The translations under genes were made by a program, and so were the position numbers. Source: Carbonactinospora thermoautotrophica (GTDB lineage: Bacteria; Actinomycetota; Actinomycetes; Streptomycetales; Carbonactinosporaceae). From it: 64,000 bases of DNA. The notes under the pieces are model-generated. The model was given only the letters and a program-made list of their open reading frames with translations. It did no database searches and had not been told where the DNA came from. Positions 24,925 through 32,991 of this stretch are shown here, one piece after another. Numbering within the stretch: position 1 is the stretch's first letter; each line of letters opens with the position of its first letter. The stretch covers positions 82,593 to 146,592 of the forward strand of contig NZ_JYIJ01000011.1 of assembly GCF_001543895.1 (NCBI RefSeq). The letters are read 5' to 3'.

Positions 24925-26903
24925 CGCACACCTCCTGCCACGAACTCGACACGGCGGTCGTGCCCCGCGCCGACGGCCAGCGCGACGCGGCGTCCCTCCA
25001 ACACCGCCTCGTGCACCGTGCGCGGTGCCACGCAGTCACCGGCTCGGGGGGTGCCCGGCCGGGCCAGGTAGAGCGTCTCTTCGGGCAACCGGTGCCCGCA
25101 GTCGACGAGCAACGCGCACGGCAGCTCGCGCCGCTCGCCCGTCCAGCGATCCTCGACGAGGACGTGCCCGGGCTCGACGGACCGCAGCAGGGACCGCAGT
25201 TCGCGTCGCACCCCGGCCCGCACCAGCCGCACGTTGGCGTCGGCGAGGTCGCCGGTGAGTGACAGCTGGGTGCCGACGACCTGGTCCTGCGTGACGATCG
25301 CGGTGTCCCTGCCGTGCGCGGCGAGCAACTCCGCGACGGCCACGCCCACCGGGCCGCCGACCGGGTCGTGGACGACGACCGGCCCGTCCGGCAGCAGGTC
25401 CCACCGATCCTGCTCGACGGCGGCTAGCAGGTCGACCGAAGTCCGCACACAGGCGTCCGGATGCACGGCGTACGGGCGCGGGCCGTCGACCGAACCCGTC
25501 GCGAGCACGACCGCGGTCCCCTCGGCGGCGGCGGCGTCGAGGTCGTCCACGGTGACTTCCACGCCCAGCCGCACGGTGACGCCGAGCCGCCGTACCTCCT
25601 CCTCCAGCCAGTCGGCGAACGCGGCGAGCGAGGAGCGGCCGTGGGCGACGGCCGCGAGACGCAGCATGCCGCCCAGCCGGTGCGACCGCTCGGCGATCGT
25701 CACCGTGTGCCCGCGCGACGCGAGCACCCGCGCCGCCTCCAGCCCGGCCGGGCCGCCGCCGACGACCAGCACACGCCGGGAGACGGCGTCGCGTCCCTCG
25801 ACCGGAGGGTCTTCGGTCTCGTGCCCGCTGCGCGGCTCCCCGACGCAGGTGACGATCGGGTTGCGGTTGTCCCGGACCCGACAGGTCTGGTTGCACCGAG
25901 TGCAGGGCCGCACCCGCCAGGGTGTGCCGGCTCGCACCTTGGCGACGAGTTCGGGGTCCGCGATCTGTGCGCGCGTCATCTCGACCAGGTCGGCCACCCC
26001 GTCGGCGAGCGCCTGCTCGGCCTGCGCCGGGTCGACCACGCTGCCCTGCAGGACGACCGGGACACGACCTGCGACGGCGGCACGGATGCCGCGGCACAGC
26101 TCCATGTTGAACCCCGGTTCGGTGTGCAGGTCCGGTCGCGTCGCCGACACCGAGTAGATCGACCCGCGGACGACCACGATGTAGTCGACGAGGCCGGCGA
26201 GCGCGACCGCCTGCTCGGCGGCTTGTTCCGGGGTGACACCCGCCCACGGGGCCAACTCGTCGCAGCACAGCCGCAAGCCCAGTACGCGGTCCTCGCCGAG
26301 CGCGGCGCGTACCGCGGTGAGCACCTCACGGGTCAGCCGCAGCCGGTCGGTGCCGTACTCGTCGGAGCGGTGGTTGGTGAGCCCGGAGTGGAACTGGCGG
26401 AGCAGCGAGTGCTGCCCGGCGTTGACCTCCACGCCGTCGAGCCCGGAACGCGCGGCGAGCGCCGCGGCCTCGGCGAATCCCGCGACGAGCGCCTCGATCT
26501 CGGGCTGCTCCATCTCCATCGGCATCTCCCGCGACGCCGCGTCCGGCACCCGCGACGGGGCCCACAGGGCGGCCTGCGAGTACGCGCTCGAGCCCTGCAG
26601 CCCCGCGTGGCCGAGGCCGGCCAGGACCACCGCCCCCCGCGTCCGGCAGGCTTCGGCGACAGCCGCCCAGCCCGGACCGCAGTCGGCGGCGAGCGGCGCC
26701 CGCTCGTACGGCCAGTCGGATTCGTGCACGCTCGCCGTCTCGGTGACGATGATCCCCGCCCCGCCGGCGGCACGCCGCGCGTAGTACGCGACATGCCGGT
26801 CGCCGATGGCCCGGCGGCGGGCGAGGTTCGTCTCGTGCGGCCCGAAGAGCACACGGCTCGGTGCGGTCCGGCCACGTAGCTCGAACGTCTCCGTCAGCAG
26901 CAC
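24921..26903 (-). CDS. Mycofactocin system FadH/OYE-family oxidoreductase (type 1)
   Basis: The ~660-residue paralogue of the next gene has the same three-part layout: an OYE-like FMN barrel with 'APSRVLFGPHETNLARRRA' and 'YYARRAAGGAGIIVTETAS', the 4Fe-4S motif 'CTRCNQTCRVRDNRNPIVTC' near residue 328, and 'VLVVGGGPAGLEAARVLASRG' near residue 370. The GTG at 26903 follows AGGAG with five bases of spacing. Upstream frame continues into mftC territory but does not match the family, so 26903 is preferred over the longer open frame. It starts 11 bases after the mftC stop. Two related FadH/OYE genes together mark this mycofactocin-cluster type. Confidence 0.87.
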   Translation of the reverse strand: MLLTETFELRGRTAPSRVLFGPHETNLARRRAIGDRHVAYYARRAAGGAGIIVTETASVHESDWPYERAPLAADCGPGWAAVAEACRTRGAVVLAGLGHAGLQGSSAYSQAALWAPSRVPDAASREMPMEMEQPEIEALVAGFAEAAALAARSGLDGVEVNAGQHSLLRQFHSGLTNHRSDEYGTDRLRLTREVLTAVRAALGEDRVLGLRLCCDELAPWAGVTPEQAAEQAVALAGLVDYIVVVRGSIYSVSATRPDLHTEPGFNMELCRGIRAAVAGRVPVVLQGSVVDPAQAEQALADGVADLVEMTRAQIADPELVAKVRAGTPWRVRPCTRCNQTCRVRDNRNPIVTCVGEPRSGHETEDPPVEGRDAVSRRVLVVGGGPAGLEAARVLASRGHTVTIAERSHRLGGMLRLAAVAHGRSSLAAFADWLEEEVRRLGVTVRLGVEVTVDDLDAAAAEGTAVVLATGSVDGPRPYAVHPDACVRTSVDLLAAVEQDRWDLLPDGPVVVHDPVGGPVGVAVAELLAAHGRDTAIVTQDQVVGTQLSLTGDLADANVRLVRAGVRRELRSLLRSVEPGHVLVEDRWTGERRELPCALLVDCGHRLPEETLYLARPGTPRAGDCVAPRTVHEAVLEGRRVALAVGAGHDRRVEFVAGGVR

Positions 26904-26914
26904 CGCGTCTCCTG

Positions 26915-28114
26915 TCAGACCAGTCCGGCGAGCGGGCTCGCGTCGCAGGCGCGATCCGGGCGGCGGGCCGGCATGCCGAGGAGGACCGGCTCGGCGCGCA
27001 CCGGCCCGCGGTGCGAGTGGTCCTGGCTCGGCCGCGGCGCGGTGCCCGCTGCCACGGAGGCGAGGGCTCGCTCGCCGTGTCCTTGCACGCACTCCGGATC
27101 CGGGCCGTCCAGCGGCAGCCCGGTGAAGAACTTCGCCGCCATGCAACCGCCCCGGCAGGCGTCGAACGCGGGGCAGCGCGTGCACGCCCCGCCCGTCTGC
27201 GGGCGGCGCAGCTGCGCGAACAACGAGGACTCCCGCCACACCCGGGTGAACCCGCCCGGTTCGCGGACGTTGCCGGCCAGGAACGCCTCGTGGATGGTGA
27301 ACGGGCAGGCGTACACGTCCCCCACCGGGTCGATCAGGCACACCACGCGTCCGGCGCCGCACAGGTTGAGCCCGGGCAGCGGTTCGCCGTACGCCGACAG
27401 GTGGAAGAACGAGTCGCCGGTGAGGACGTCCTCGCCGTGCTCGAGCAGCCAGTGGTAGAGCACGCGCTGCTGCTCCCCCGTCGGGTGCAGCTCGTGCCAC
27501 ACGTCCGCGCCGCGCCCTGAGGGGCGCAGCCGGGTGAGCCGCAGCTGCGCGCCGTACCGGTCCGCGAGCGCCTTGAACGCGTCCAGCTGCGTCACGTTGT
27601 GCCGGGTCACCACCACGGAGATCTTGAAGCCGCGGAACCCGGCGGCGGCGAGGTTCTCCATCGCCTGCACCGCCATGGCGAACGACCCGGTGCCGCGCAC
27701 CGCGTCGTTGACGTCAGCGGTCGCGCCGTCGATCGATATCTGCACGTCCACGTAGTCGGTCGCGGCCAGCCGCTCGGCCTTCTCCCGCGTCAGGCGCACC
27801 CCGTTCGTGGAGAACTTCACGCCCACGTAGTTCTCGACGGCGTAGTCGAGCAGCTCCCAGAAGTCCGGCCGCACGGTCGGCTCGCCGCCGCCGATGTTCA
27901 CGTAGAACACCTGCATCTGTCGCAGCTCGTCGATGACCGCACGGCACTCGTCGGTCGTCAGCTCCCGCGGGTCGCGCCGGCCGGAGCTGGACAGGCAGTG
28001 CACGCACGCGAGGTTGCACGCGTACGTCAGCTCCCAGGTCAGGCAGATCGGCGCGTCCAAGCCGTACTGGAAGTGGTCGGCGAGCCGGGCAGGTCCGGGA
28101 AGAGTCGCGCTCAC
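26915..28114 (-). CDS. mftC: Mycofactocin radical SAM maturase MftC
   Basis: This 399-residue radical SAM enzyme catalyses the decarboxylation and cyclisation of the C-terminal Val-Tyr of MftA. The cluster motif is 'YACNLACVHC' with cysteines at residues 33, 37 and 40, followed by 'GGGEPTVRPDFWELLDYAV' (the GGE motif). The C-terminal SPASM-type region contains further cysteines in 'LCGAGRVVCLIDPVGDVYAC' and 'CTRCPAFDACRGGCMAAKF', which bind auxiliary clusters. The GTG start overlaps the mftB stop. It lies directly downstream of mftA and mftB, as in other mycofactocin loci. Confidence 0.95.
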   Translation of the reverse strand: MSATLPGPARLADHFQYGLDAPICLTWELTYACNLACVHCLSSSGRRDPRELTTDECRAVIDELRQMQVFYVNIGGGEPTVRPDFWELLDYAVENYVGVKFSTNGVRLTREKAERLAATDYVDVQISIDGATADVNDAVRGTGSFAMAVQAMENLAAAGFRGFKISVVVTRHNVTQLDAFKALADRYGAQLRLTRLRPSGRGADVWHELHPTGEQQRVLYHWLLEHGEDVLTGDSFFHLSAYGEPLPGLNLCGAGRVVCLIDPVGDVYACPFTIHEAFLAGNVREPGGFTRVWRESSLFAQLRRPQTGGACTRCPAFDACRGGCMAAKFFTGLPLDGPDPECVQGHGERALASVAAGTAPRPSQDHSHRGPVRAEPVLLGMPARRPDRACDASPLAGLV

Positions 28115-28401
28115 GGCGCCACCTCCACTTGTTCGATCATTCCCGACCGGGCGAGATCACCCAGTGCGCGAAGGAACGCCGGGCGGCGCGCCGCCGGAAC
28201 GCCCGACGCGGTGAGCGCTGCCTCGACGGAAGGCTGCTGGTCGAGAGCCTCGACGATCTCGACCAGCAGCGGGGACGTGAGGAACGCGAGCCGCCGGTTG
28301 CCGAAGTGGTACGCGAGCGCGCCGAACGGTTCGGGCCGGAGGGCGAGCTGCGGGCTACGGCGGTACGGGCGGCTCGGGTCGAGGTCGTGTTCAGGGGGCA
28401 T
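28111..28401 (-). CDS. mftB: Mycofactocin precursor recognition protein MftB
   Basis: This 96-residue protein resembles a RiPP recognition element: 'PFGALAYHFGNRRLAFLTSP' around residue 28 and a helical C-terminal part with 'ARRPAFLRALGDLARSGMIEQV'. MftB binds the MftA leader and brings it to MftC. The ATG at 28401 has GAGAGGAAGGG upstream; the longer frame to 28455 has no matching family sequence. It sits between mftA (38 bases away) and mftC (overlap of 4 bases). Confidence 0.9.
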   Translation of the reverse strand: MPPEHDLDPSRPYRRSPQLALRPEPFGALAYHFGNRRLAFLTSPLLVEIVEALDQQPSVEAALTASGVPAARRPAFLRALGDLARSGMIEQVEVAP

Positions 28402-28439
28402 AGCCACCCTTCCTCTCACGGGATTGCCTGCGGCGCGGA

Positions 28440-28550
28440 TCAGTAGACGCCGCACATCCCGTCGATGGAGACCTCCTCGACCAGCACCTCGTCGAGGACC
28501 TCCTCGTGGTTGGCCGTCGGGATGTTGGCGGACTCGAACTTGGCTGGCAT
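28440..28550 (-). CDS. mftA: Mycofactocin precursor peptide MftA
   Basis: This 36-residue precursor ends with the invariant core IDGMCGVY, whose last two residues (Val-Tyr) become the mycofactocin headgroup. The leader is acidic (HEEVLDEVLVEEVS). It begins with MPAKFESAN after GGGAGGTG at the correct distance. The gene falls below the usual 60-codon cut-off. The match to the family core, position before mftB and the ribosome binding site make the identification firm. Confidence 0.96.
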   Translation of the reverse strand: MPAKFESANIPTANHEEVLDEVLVEEVSIDGMCGVY

Positions 28551-28916
28551 CTCAACACCTCCCAGTTTTCGGACATCGGAAGGGGAACGGCCATCACGCT
28601 CTCACGCAGGACCGCTCACGCGGACCGTGCGGATGGGCCGACTTGCCCCTGCCCGACCGGGCAGTTGCGACCCGGGCTCGGTCGACAGTTCCCCTGCCCA
28701 GGCGGACGGTTCACGGCACAAGGGCCTTCACCGGCGGGAGGAATCGCTCGTAACCTCCCAGGCACCTCGCGGTAAGCGGCACGACTCCGGTGTTCGGAGG
28801 CAGCCGCGGACACAGGGCGCCCATCAAGCCGCGACGGCAGTCCGGGATTCCGGGACGGAGTCTGGTCCCACTCAGCAGGCGAGGACGGACCACATCACTC
28901 GCGGAGAGGACAACCA
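28551..28916. promoter_or_regulatory. Divergent control region between mftA and the methanol dehydrogenase
   Basis: This ~366-bp non-coding region must hold promoters for the leftward mycofactocin operon and for the rightward methanol dehydrogenase gene. A palindrome CTGCCCG-AC-CGGGCAG occupies 28649-28664, overlapping one of two CCCCTGCCC direct repeats; the second is about 45 bases to its right. No perfect -10/-35 set could be fixed by eye. The response regulator encoded at 33918-34565 is the most likely activator. Confidence 0.5.
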
Positions 28917-30209
28917 ATGAAGGTCGAAGAGCTTCTTAAGCCGTTCCCGATCAAAGAATTCCACCCGTTCCCGCGGGCCCTGCTGGGGCCGGGGGCGTGG
29001 GAACTCATCGGCCCTGAGGCCAAGAAGCTCGGATTCCGGCGCACGCTCATCGTGACCAGCGGGCTGCGCGGCACCGACATCGTGCACAAGATCAGCGAGT
29101 CGCTGAAGTACCACGGCCTCGAGGTCGTCATCTACGACAAGGTCGAGTCCAACCCCAAGGACTACAACGTCATGGAAGCCGTCGCGCTGTACCAGGAGCA
29201 CAAGTGCGACAGCTTCATCTCCATCGGCGGCGGCTCCAGCCACGACGCGTGTAAGGGCGCGCGGGTCTCCGTGGCCCACGACGGTCGCAACATCAACGAG
29301 TTCGAGGGCTTCAACAAGAGCGAGAACCCGAAGAACCCGCCGCACATCGCCGTCTCGACGACGGCCGGCACCGGCTCGGAGACGTCCTGGGCCTACGTCC
29401 TCACCGACACGACGACCGACCCGGACAACCCGCGCAAGTACATCGCCTTCGACGACTCCGTCGTCACCACGCTGGCGATCGACGACCCGACGCTGTACTA
29501 CGACCTCCCGATCGACTACACCGCGTACTGCGGCTTCGACGTGATCGCCCACGCCAGCGAGCCGTACGTCTCGCGGCTCAACTTCCAGCCGTCGCTGGGT
29601 AACGCGCTGCACGCGCTCCGGCTCGCGGCCCAGTACCTGCGGGAGGCCACGTGGAACCCGCTGAGCCTCCCCGCGCGCGAGGGCATGATGTACGCGCAGT
29701 ACATCGCCGCCCAGGCGTTCAACTCCGGTGGTCTGGGTCTCATCCACTCGATCTCGCACGCGGTCAGCGCGTTCTGGGACACGCACCACGGCCTGAACAA
29801 CGCGATCGCGCTGCCTCGGGTGTGGGCGTTCAACATGCCGGTCGCGTACAAGCGGTTCCGTGACATCGCCGAGGCGATGGGCGTGAACACGCACGGCATG
29901 ACCGACGTGCAGGCGGCGGACGCCGCCCTCGCCGCGGCCATCCGGCTGCTGCGCGACGTCGGCATCCCGGAGAAGTTCACCGACGTCAAGCAGGACACGT
30001 ACTCGAAGAACCGGCTCGGCAAGGGTCCGACGCCGTTCTACGAGAAGAACAAGGAGATCGTCGGGGACGCCGAGACCATCGACCGGCTCACCCGCCACGT
30101 GCTCGGCGACGGTTGCACGCCGGGCAACCCGAAGGAGGCCACGTTCGAGACGGTGCGCCCGGTGGTCGAGCACTGCATGAACGGCGACCTGGACGACCTG
30201 CTCAGCTGA
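28917..30209 (+). CDS. mno: NDMA-dependent-type methanol dehydrogenase (iron-containing ADH family, mycofactocin-linked)
   Basis: The 430-residue enzyme oxidises methanol (and other short alcohols) to the aldehyde. It holds NAD(P) tightly and uses mycofactocin as the natural external electron acceptor, with NDMA as artificial one. The NAD region 'ISIGGGSSHDACKGARV' is near residue 100. The metal ligands are in 'FDVIAHASEPYVS' and 'LIHSISHAVSAFWDTHHGLNN' (D, H, H, H; residues about 200-300). The start ATG follows GGAGAGGA. It is the closest match in the window to actinobacterial methanol:NDMA oxidoreductase over its whole length. It is divergent from mftA, and a strong hairpin follows. Confidence 0.92.
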   Translation: MKVEELLKPFPIKEFHPFPRALLGPGAWELIGPEAKKLGFRRTLIVTSGLRGTDIVHKISESLKYHGLEVVIYDKVESNPKDYNVMEAVALYQEHKCDSFISIGGGSSHDACKGARVSVAHDGRNINEFEGFNKSENPKNPPHIAVSTTAGTGSETSWAYVLTDTTTDPDNPRKYIAFDDSVVTTLAIDDPTLYYDLPIDYTAYCGFDVIAHASEPYVSRLNFQPSLGNALHALRLAAQYLREATWNPLSLPAREGMMYAQYIAAQAFNSGGLGLIHSISHAVSAFWDTHHGLNNAIALPRVWAFNMPVAYKRFRDIAEAMGVNTHGMTDVQAADAALAAAIRLLRDVGIPEKFTDVKQDTYSKNRLGKGPTPFYEKNKEIVGDAETIDRLTRHVLGDGCTPGNPKEATFETVRPVVEHCMNGDLDDLLS

Positions 30210-30220
30210 CCGTAATCCGG

Positions 30221-30256
30221 TGGTGGGTCCGGCGCCGCCGTGCGCCGGACCCACCA
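30221..30256 (+). terminator. Hairpin between methanol dehydrogenase and moxR
   Basis: A perfect 15-base stem (TGGTGGGTCCGGCGC paired with GCGCCGGACCCACCA) with a 6-base loop lies 11 bases after the dehydrogenase stop and 22 bases before the MoxR start. It could terminate or attenuate transcription, keeping accessory genes at lower level than the abundant dehydrogenase. Confidence 0.82.
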
Positions 30257-30278
30257 TCCACCACGACGAGGAGGATCC

Positions 30279-31466
30279 GTGTCGGACTTCGAGACCGTCG
30301 ACGACGTCGCCGCCGCCTTGGCCTCCGACGGGTACATCGCCGACCGGCAGCTCGCGACGGCGGTGTTCGTCCAGACGAGGCTGGACAAGCCCCTTCTGCT
30401 CGAAGGGCCGGCCGGTGTGGGCAAGACCGAGCTTGCCAAGACCCTCGCGCGCGTCACGGGACGGCGCCTGCTCCGGCTCCAGTGCTACGAGGGGCAGGAC
30501 GAGACCAAGGCGCTGTACGAGTGGGACTACGGCAAGCAACTCCTCTACACCCAGATCCTGCGGGAGAAGATCGGCCAGCTCGTGGCGGACGCGGCCGATC
30601 TGCACACCGCGGTGGAGCGGGTGGCGCAGCAGGAGAGCGTCTTCTTCTCCGAGCGCTTCCTCGCCCCGCGTCCGCTGCTGGAGGCCGTGCGGTCCGCTGA
30701 TCCGGTCGTGCTTCTCATCGACGAGGTCGATCGCGCTGACGAGGCGCTGGAGGCCGTACTCCTCGAGATGCTCGCGGAGTACCAGGTGTCGGTGCCCGAG
30801 ATCGGCACGTTCGTCGCCCGCCAGGCGCCGTACGTCGTGCTGACCTCGAACAACACCCGGGACCTGTCCGCCGCGTTGAAACGGCGTTGCCTGCACCTGT
30901 TCCTCGACTACCCGAGTGCCGAGCGCGAGCTGGAGATCCTGCGCAGCAAGAAGACCGGGCTGTCGGAGGCGGCAGCCAAGCAGCTGATCGAGGTGGTGCG
31001 GGGGCTACGTGCGCTGGACCTGCGCAAGGCGCCGAGCATCTCCGAGACCGTGGACTGGGCGCGGACGCTCGCCGTGCTCGGGGTCGAGGAGATCACCCCG
31101 CAGGTGCTCGCCGACACCATCTCCGTGGTCATGAAGTACGAGCGCGATGTCAAGCGGGCGCTCGACGTGCTGCCCTCGCTCGTCGACCCCAACGCGGTGC
31201 TCGTGGAGAGCTTGGAACACGGCCACCACCACGACCACGATCACGGTCACGGGCACCACCACGGGCACCACCACGGTCACGACCACGACCACGATCCTGA
31301 GGGGAAGGCCGAGCGCCTGGCCAAGGACCGGCCCGGCCGGCACGACGAGAACTACTACGGGGCGCCGACGCCGGCAGCCGCCGTCGGCTCCGGACGTCGC
31401 TCGGTCCCCGCGAGCCAGGCCAGCCGTTCGTTCGCAGCCGGCCTCGCGCGGCGACGCGCGCTGTGA
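30279..31466 (+). CDS. MoxR-family AAA+ ATPase with histidine-rich C-terminus
   Basis: This 395-residue AAA+ protein has Walker A 'LLEGPAGVGKTELAKTLA' near residue 41, Walker B 'VVLLIDEVDRADEALEAVLLE' near 145 and a sensor region 'PYVVLTSNNTRDLSAALKRR' near 187. A tract near residues 310-330 is exceptionally histidine/aspartate/glycine-rich and should bind divalent metal. MoxR ATPases work with VWA proteins as maturation factors that remodel metalloenzymes, as for methanol dehydrogenase and CO dehydrogenase. The gene order (dehydrogenase-moxR-vwa) suggests it activates or inserts metal into the adjacent methanol dehydrogenase. That role is inferred. Confidence 0.87.
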   Translation: MSDFETVDDVAAALASDGYIADRQLATAVFVQTRLDKPLLLEGPAGVGKTELAKTLARVTGRRLLRLQCYEGQDETKALYEWDYGKQLLYTQILREKIGQLVADAADLHTAVERVAQQESVFFSERFLAPRPLLEAVRSADPVVLLIDEVDRADEALEAVLLEMLAEYQVSVPEIGTFVARQAPYVVLTSNNTRDLSAALKRRCLHLFLDYPSAERELEILRSKKTGLSEAAAKQLIEVVRGLRALDLRKAPSISETVDWARTLAVLGVEEITPQVLADTISVVMKYERDVKRALDVLPSLVDPNAVLVESLEHGHHHDHDHGHGHHHGHHHGHDHDHDPEGKAERLAKDRPGRHDENYYGAPTPAAAVGSGRRSVPASQASRSFAAGLARRRAL

Positions 31467-31479
31467 AAGGGCGATACCC

Positions 31480-32991
31480 GTGGAACGCAGCCTGCACCGC
31501 TTCGTCCGCCTGCTGCGCGTGCACGGCATGCGCGTCTCGGTGAGCGAAGCGCTCGACGCCATGCGTGCGGCGGCGCTGCCGGGTACGCTCGCCGACCGGG
31601 AGACGCTGCGGCACGCACTGCGCGTCGTCCTCGTCAAGGACCGACGCGACGAGGAGCTGTTCGAGGAGCTCTTCGACCGGTACTTCCGGCTGGAACCGGT
31701 TGTCGCGGACACGGGCGGGCACGACCACAGCCACGCGCACGACGACCTCGTCGACGAGGGCGAGGTCCGGTCCTTCACGATGGCTGAGGAGCCGTCCGAC
31801 ACCCCCCAGCAGGGACATTCGCACGGCAAGCCCTCCGACATCCGGGACTTCTTCCGTCGGGAGGACCTGGCCACGCAATACAACCTGCACCAGGAGTCCA
31901 ACAGGATCGACCTGGCGTCGCTGACCGATCAGATCGTCCTGTCCAAGGACAACAACCGCTCGGGGCTGTCGGCCGGCGGCCGCATCGAACTGTCGACGTC
32001 CCGGCTGCACAACGCGGGCGTTCCGGGTCAGCTCGCGCGCACCACGGGCACGCGCCTGGACATCGACCTCACCGTGGCCGAGGAGCAAGCGTTGCTCGAT
32101 TGGCTCGCCGACCCGGACGGCGAGGCGCCCGAGGCTCTCCCGAACGGCCCGATCGGGGCGATCGCGAACCTCCCGGAGCTGCTCAAAAAGCACCTCGAGG
32201 CACTTGCCGCCATGGATCGGCGCGCGTTCTTCGACGCAACGGATCCGGGGGCGGTACGCGTCGAGCGCATCGGGGAGGCGGAGCGCTACCGTCTGGAGCA
32301 GACGCTGCGCCGGCTGGCCCGCACGATGTCGGGCGCCCTCACTCACCGGCGTAAGATCGCCAGCCGTGGCCGCGTGGACCCGGCGCGCACCATGCGAGCG
32401 AACATGCGTTTCGACGGCGTGCCGTTCCGGCCGGTGACCGTCGCGCGCAAGGAGGACAAACCCCGGCTGGTCGTCCTCGCGGACGTGAGCCTTTCGGTCC
32501 GGCGCACGGCGCGGTTCACCCTGCACCTCGTGCACGGCCTGCAGCGGCTGTTCGCCCAGGTGCGCACGTTCGCGTTCGTCGCCGATGTCGCGGAGATCAC
32601 CGACCTGTTCGACCAGCATCCCGTCGAGCGAGCCCTCGACCTGGTGTTTAGCGGTGAGGTGCTCGACGTCAGCGCCAACTCCGACTACGGCGCCGCGCTG
32701 GCGCGCTTCCGTGAGGAGTTCGGGTCCGCCGTCACGCGGCGGAGCACCGTGGTGATCCTGGGCGACGGGCGGGGCAACGGCAACGATCCCAACCTCCCGG
32801 CGTTCGAGGAGATCGCGCGGCGCAGTCGCCGCACCATCTGGCTCACCCCGGAGCCTCGGTACGCCTGGCGTCTGGGCAACTGTGACCTGCCGCGGTACGC
32901 AGAACTGTGCGACCGCGTCGACGTGGTGCGCGACCTCGACGGGCTGGACCGGGCGGCGGAAGAGATGGTGAGCGGTGCTGTCGGTCGTTGA
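31480..32991 (+). CDS. VWA domain protein (CoxE/NorD-like partner of MoxR)
   Basis: The 503-residue protein has a central-to-C-terminal VWA domain. Its MIDAS-type motif 'LADVSLSVRRTARFTLHLV' is near residue 330, and later 'DVSANSDYGAALARF' and 'VVILGDGRGNG' follow. The N-terminal part resembles the leader of CoxE-type proteins and contains a short histidine tract 'GHDHSHAHDD' plus 'GHSHGKPSD', matching the metal-rich tail of the preceding MoxR protein. It is 13 bases from the moxR stop, and its GTG start is supported only by weak upstream purines. The pair is likely to act on the methanol dehydrogenase. Confidence 0.85.
   Translation: MERSLHRFVRLLRVHGMRVSVSEALDAMRAAALPGTLADRETLRHALRVVLVKDRRDEELFEELFDRYFRLEPVVADTGGHDHSHAHDDLVDEGEVRSFTMAEEPSDTPQQGHSHGKPSDIRDFFRREDLATQYNLHQESNRIDLASLTDQIVLSKDNNRSGLSAGGRIELSTSRLHNAGVPGQLARTTGTRLDIDLTVAEEQALLDWLADPDGEAPEALPNGPIGAIANLPELLKKHLEALAAMDRRAFFDATDPGAVRVERIGEAERYRLEQTLRRLARTMSGALTHRRKIASRGRVDPARTMRANMRFDGVPFRPVTVARKEDKPRLVVLADVSLSVRRTARFTLHLVHGLQRLFAQVRTFAFVADVAEITDLFDQHPVERALDLVFSGEVLDVSANSDYGAALARFREEFGSAVTRRSTVVILGDGRGNGNDPNLPAFEEIARRSRRTIWLTPEPRYAWRLGNCDLPRYAELCDRVDVVRDLDGLDRAAEEMVSGAVGR

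Noticed and set aside
28872..30896. 674-residue open frame antisense to the methanol dehydrogenase
   Set aside because: It is Arg/Val/His-rich with no family motifs, has no ribosome binding site and mirrors the GC-rich codon pattern of the well-supported dehydrogenase on the other strand.
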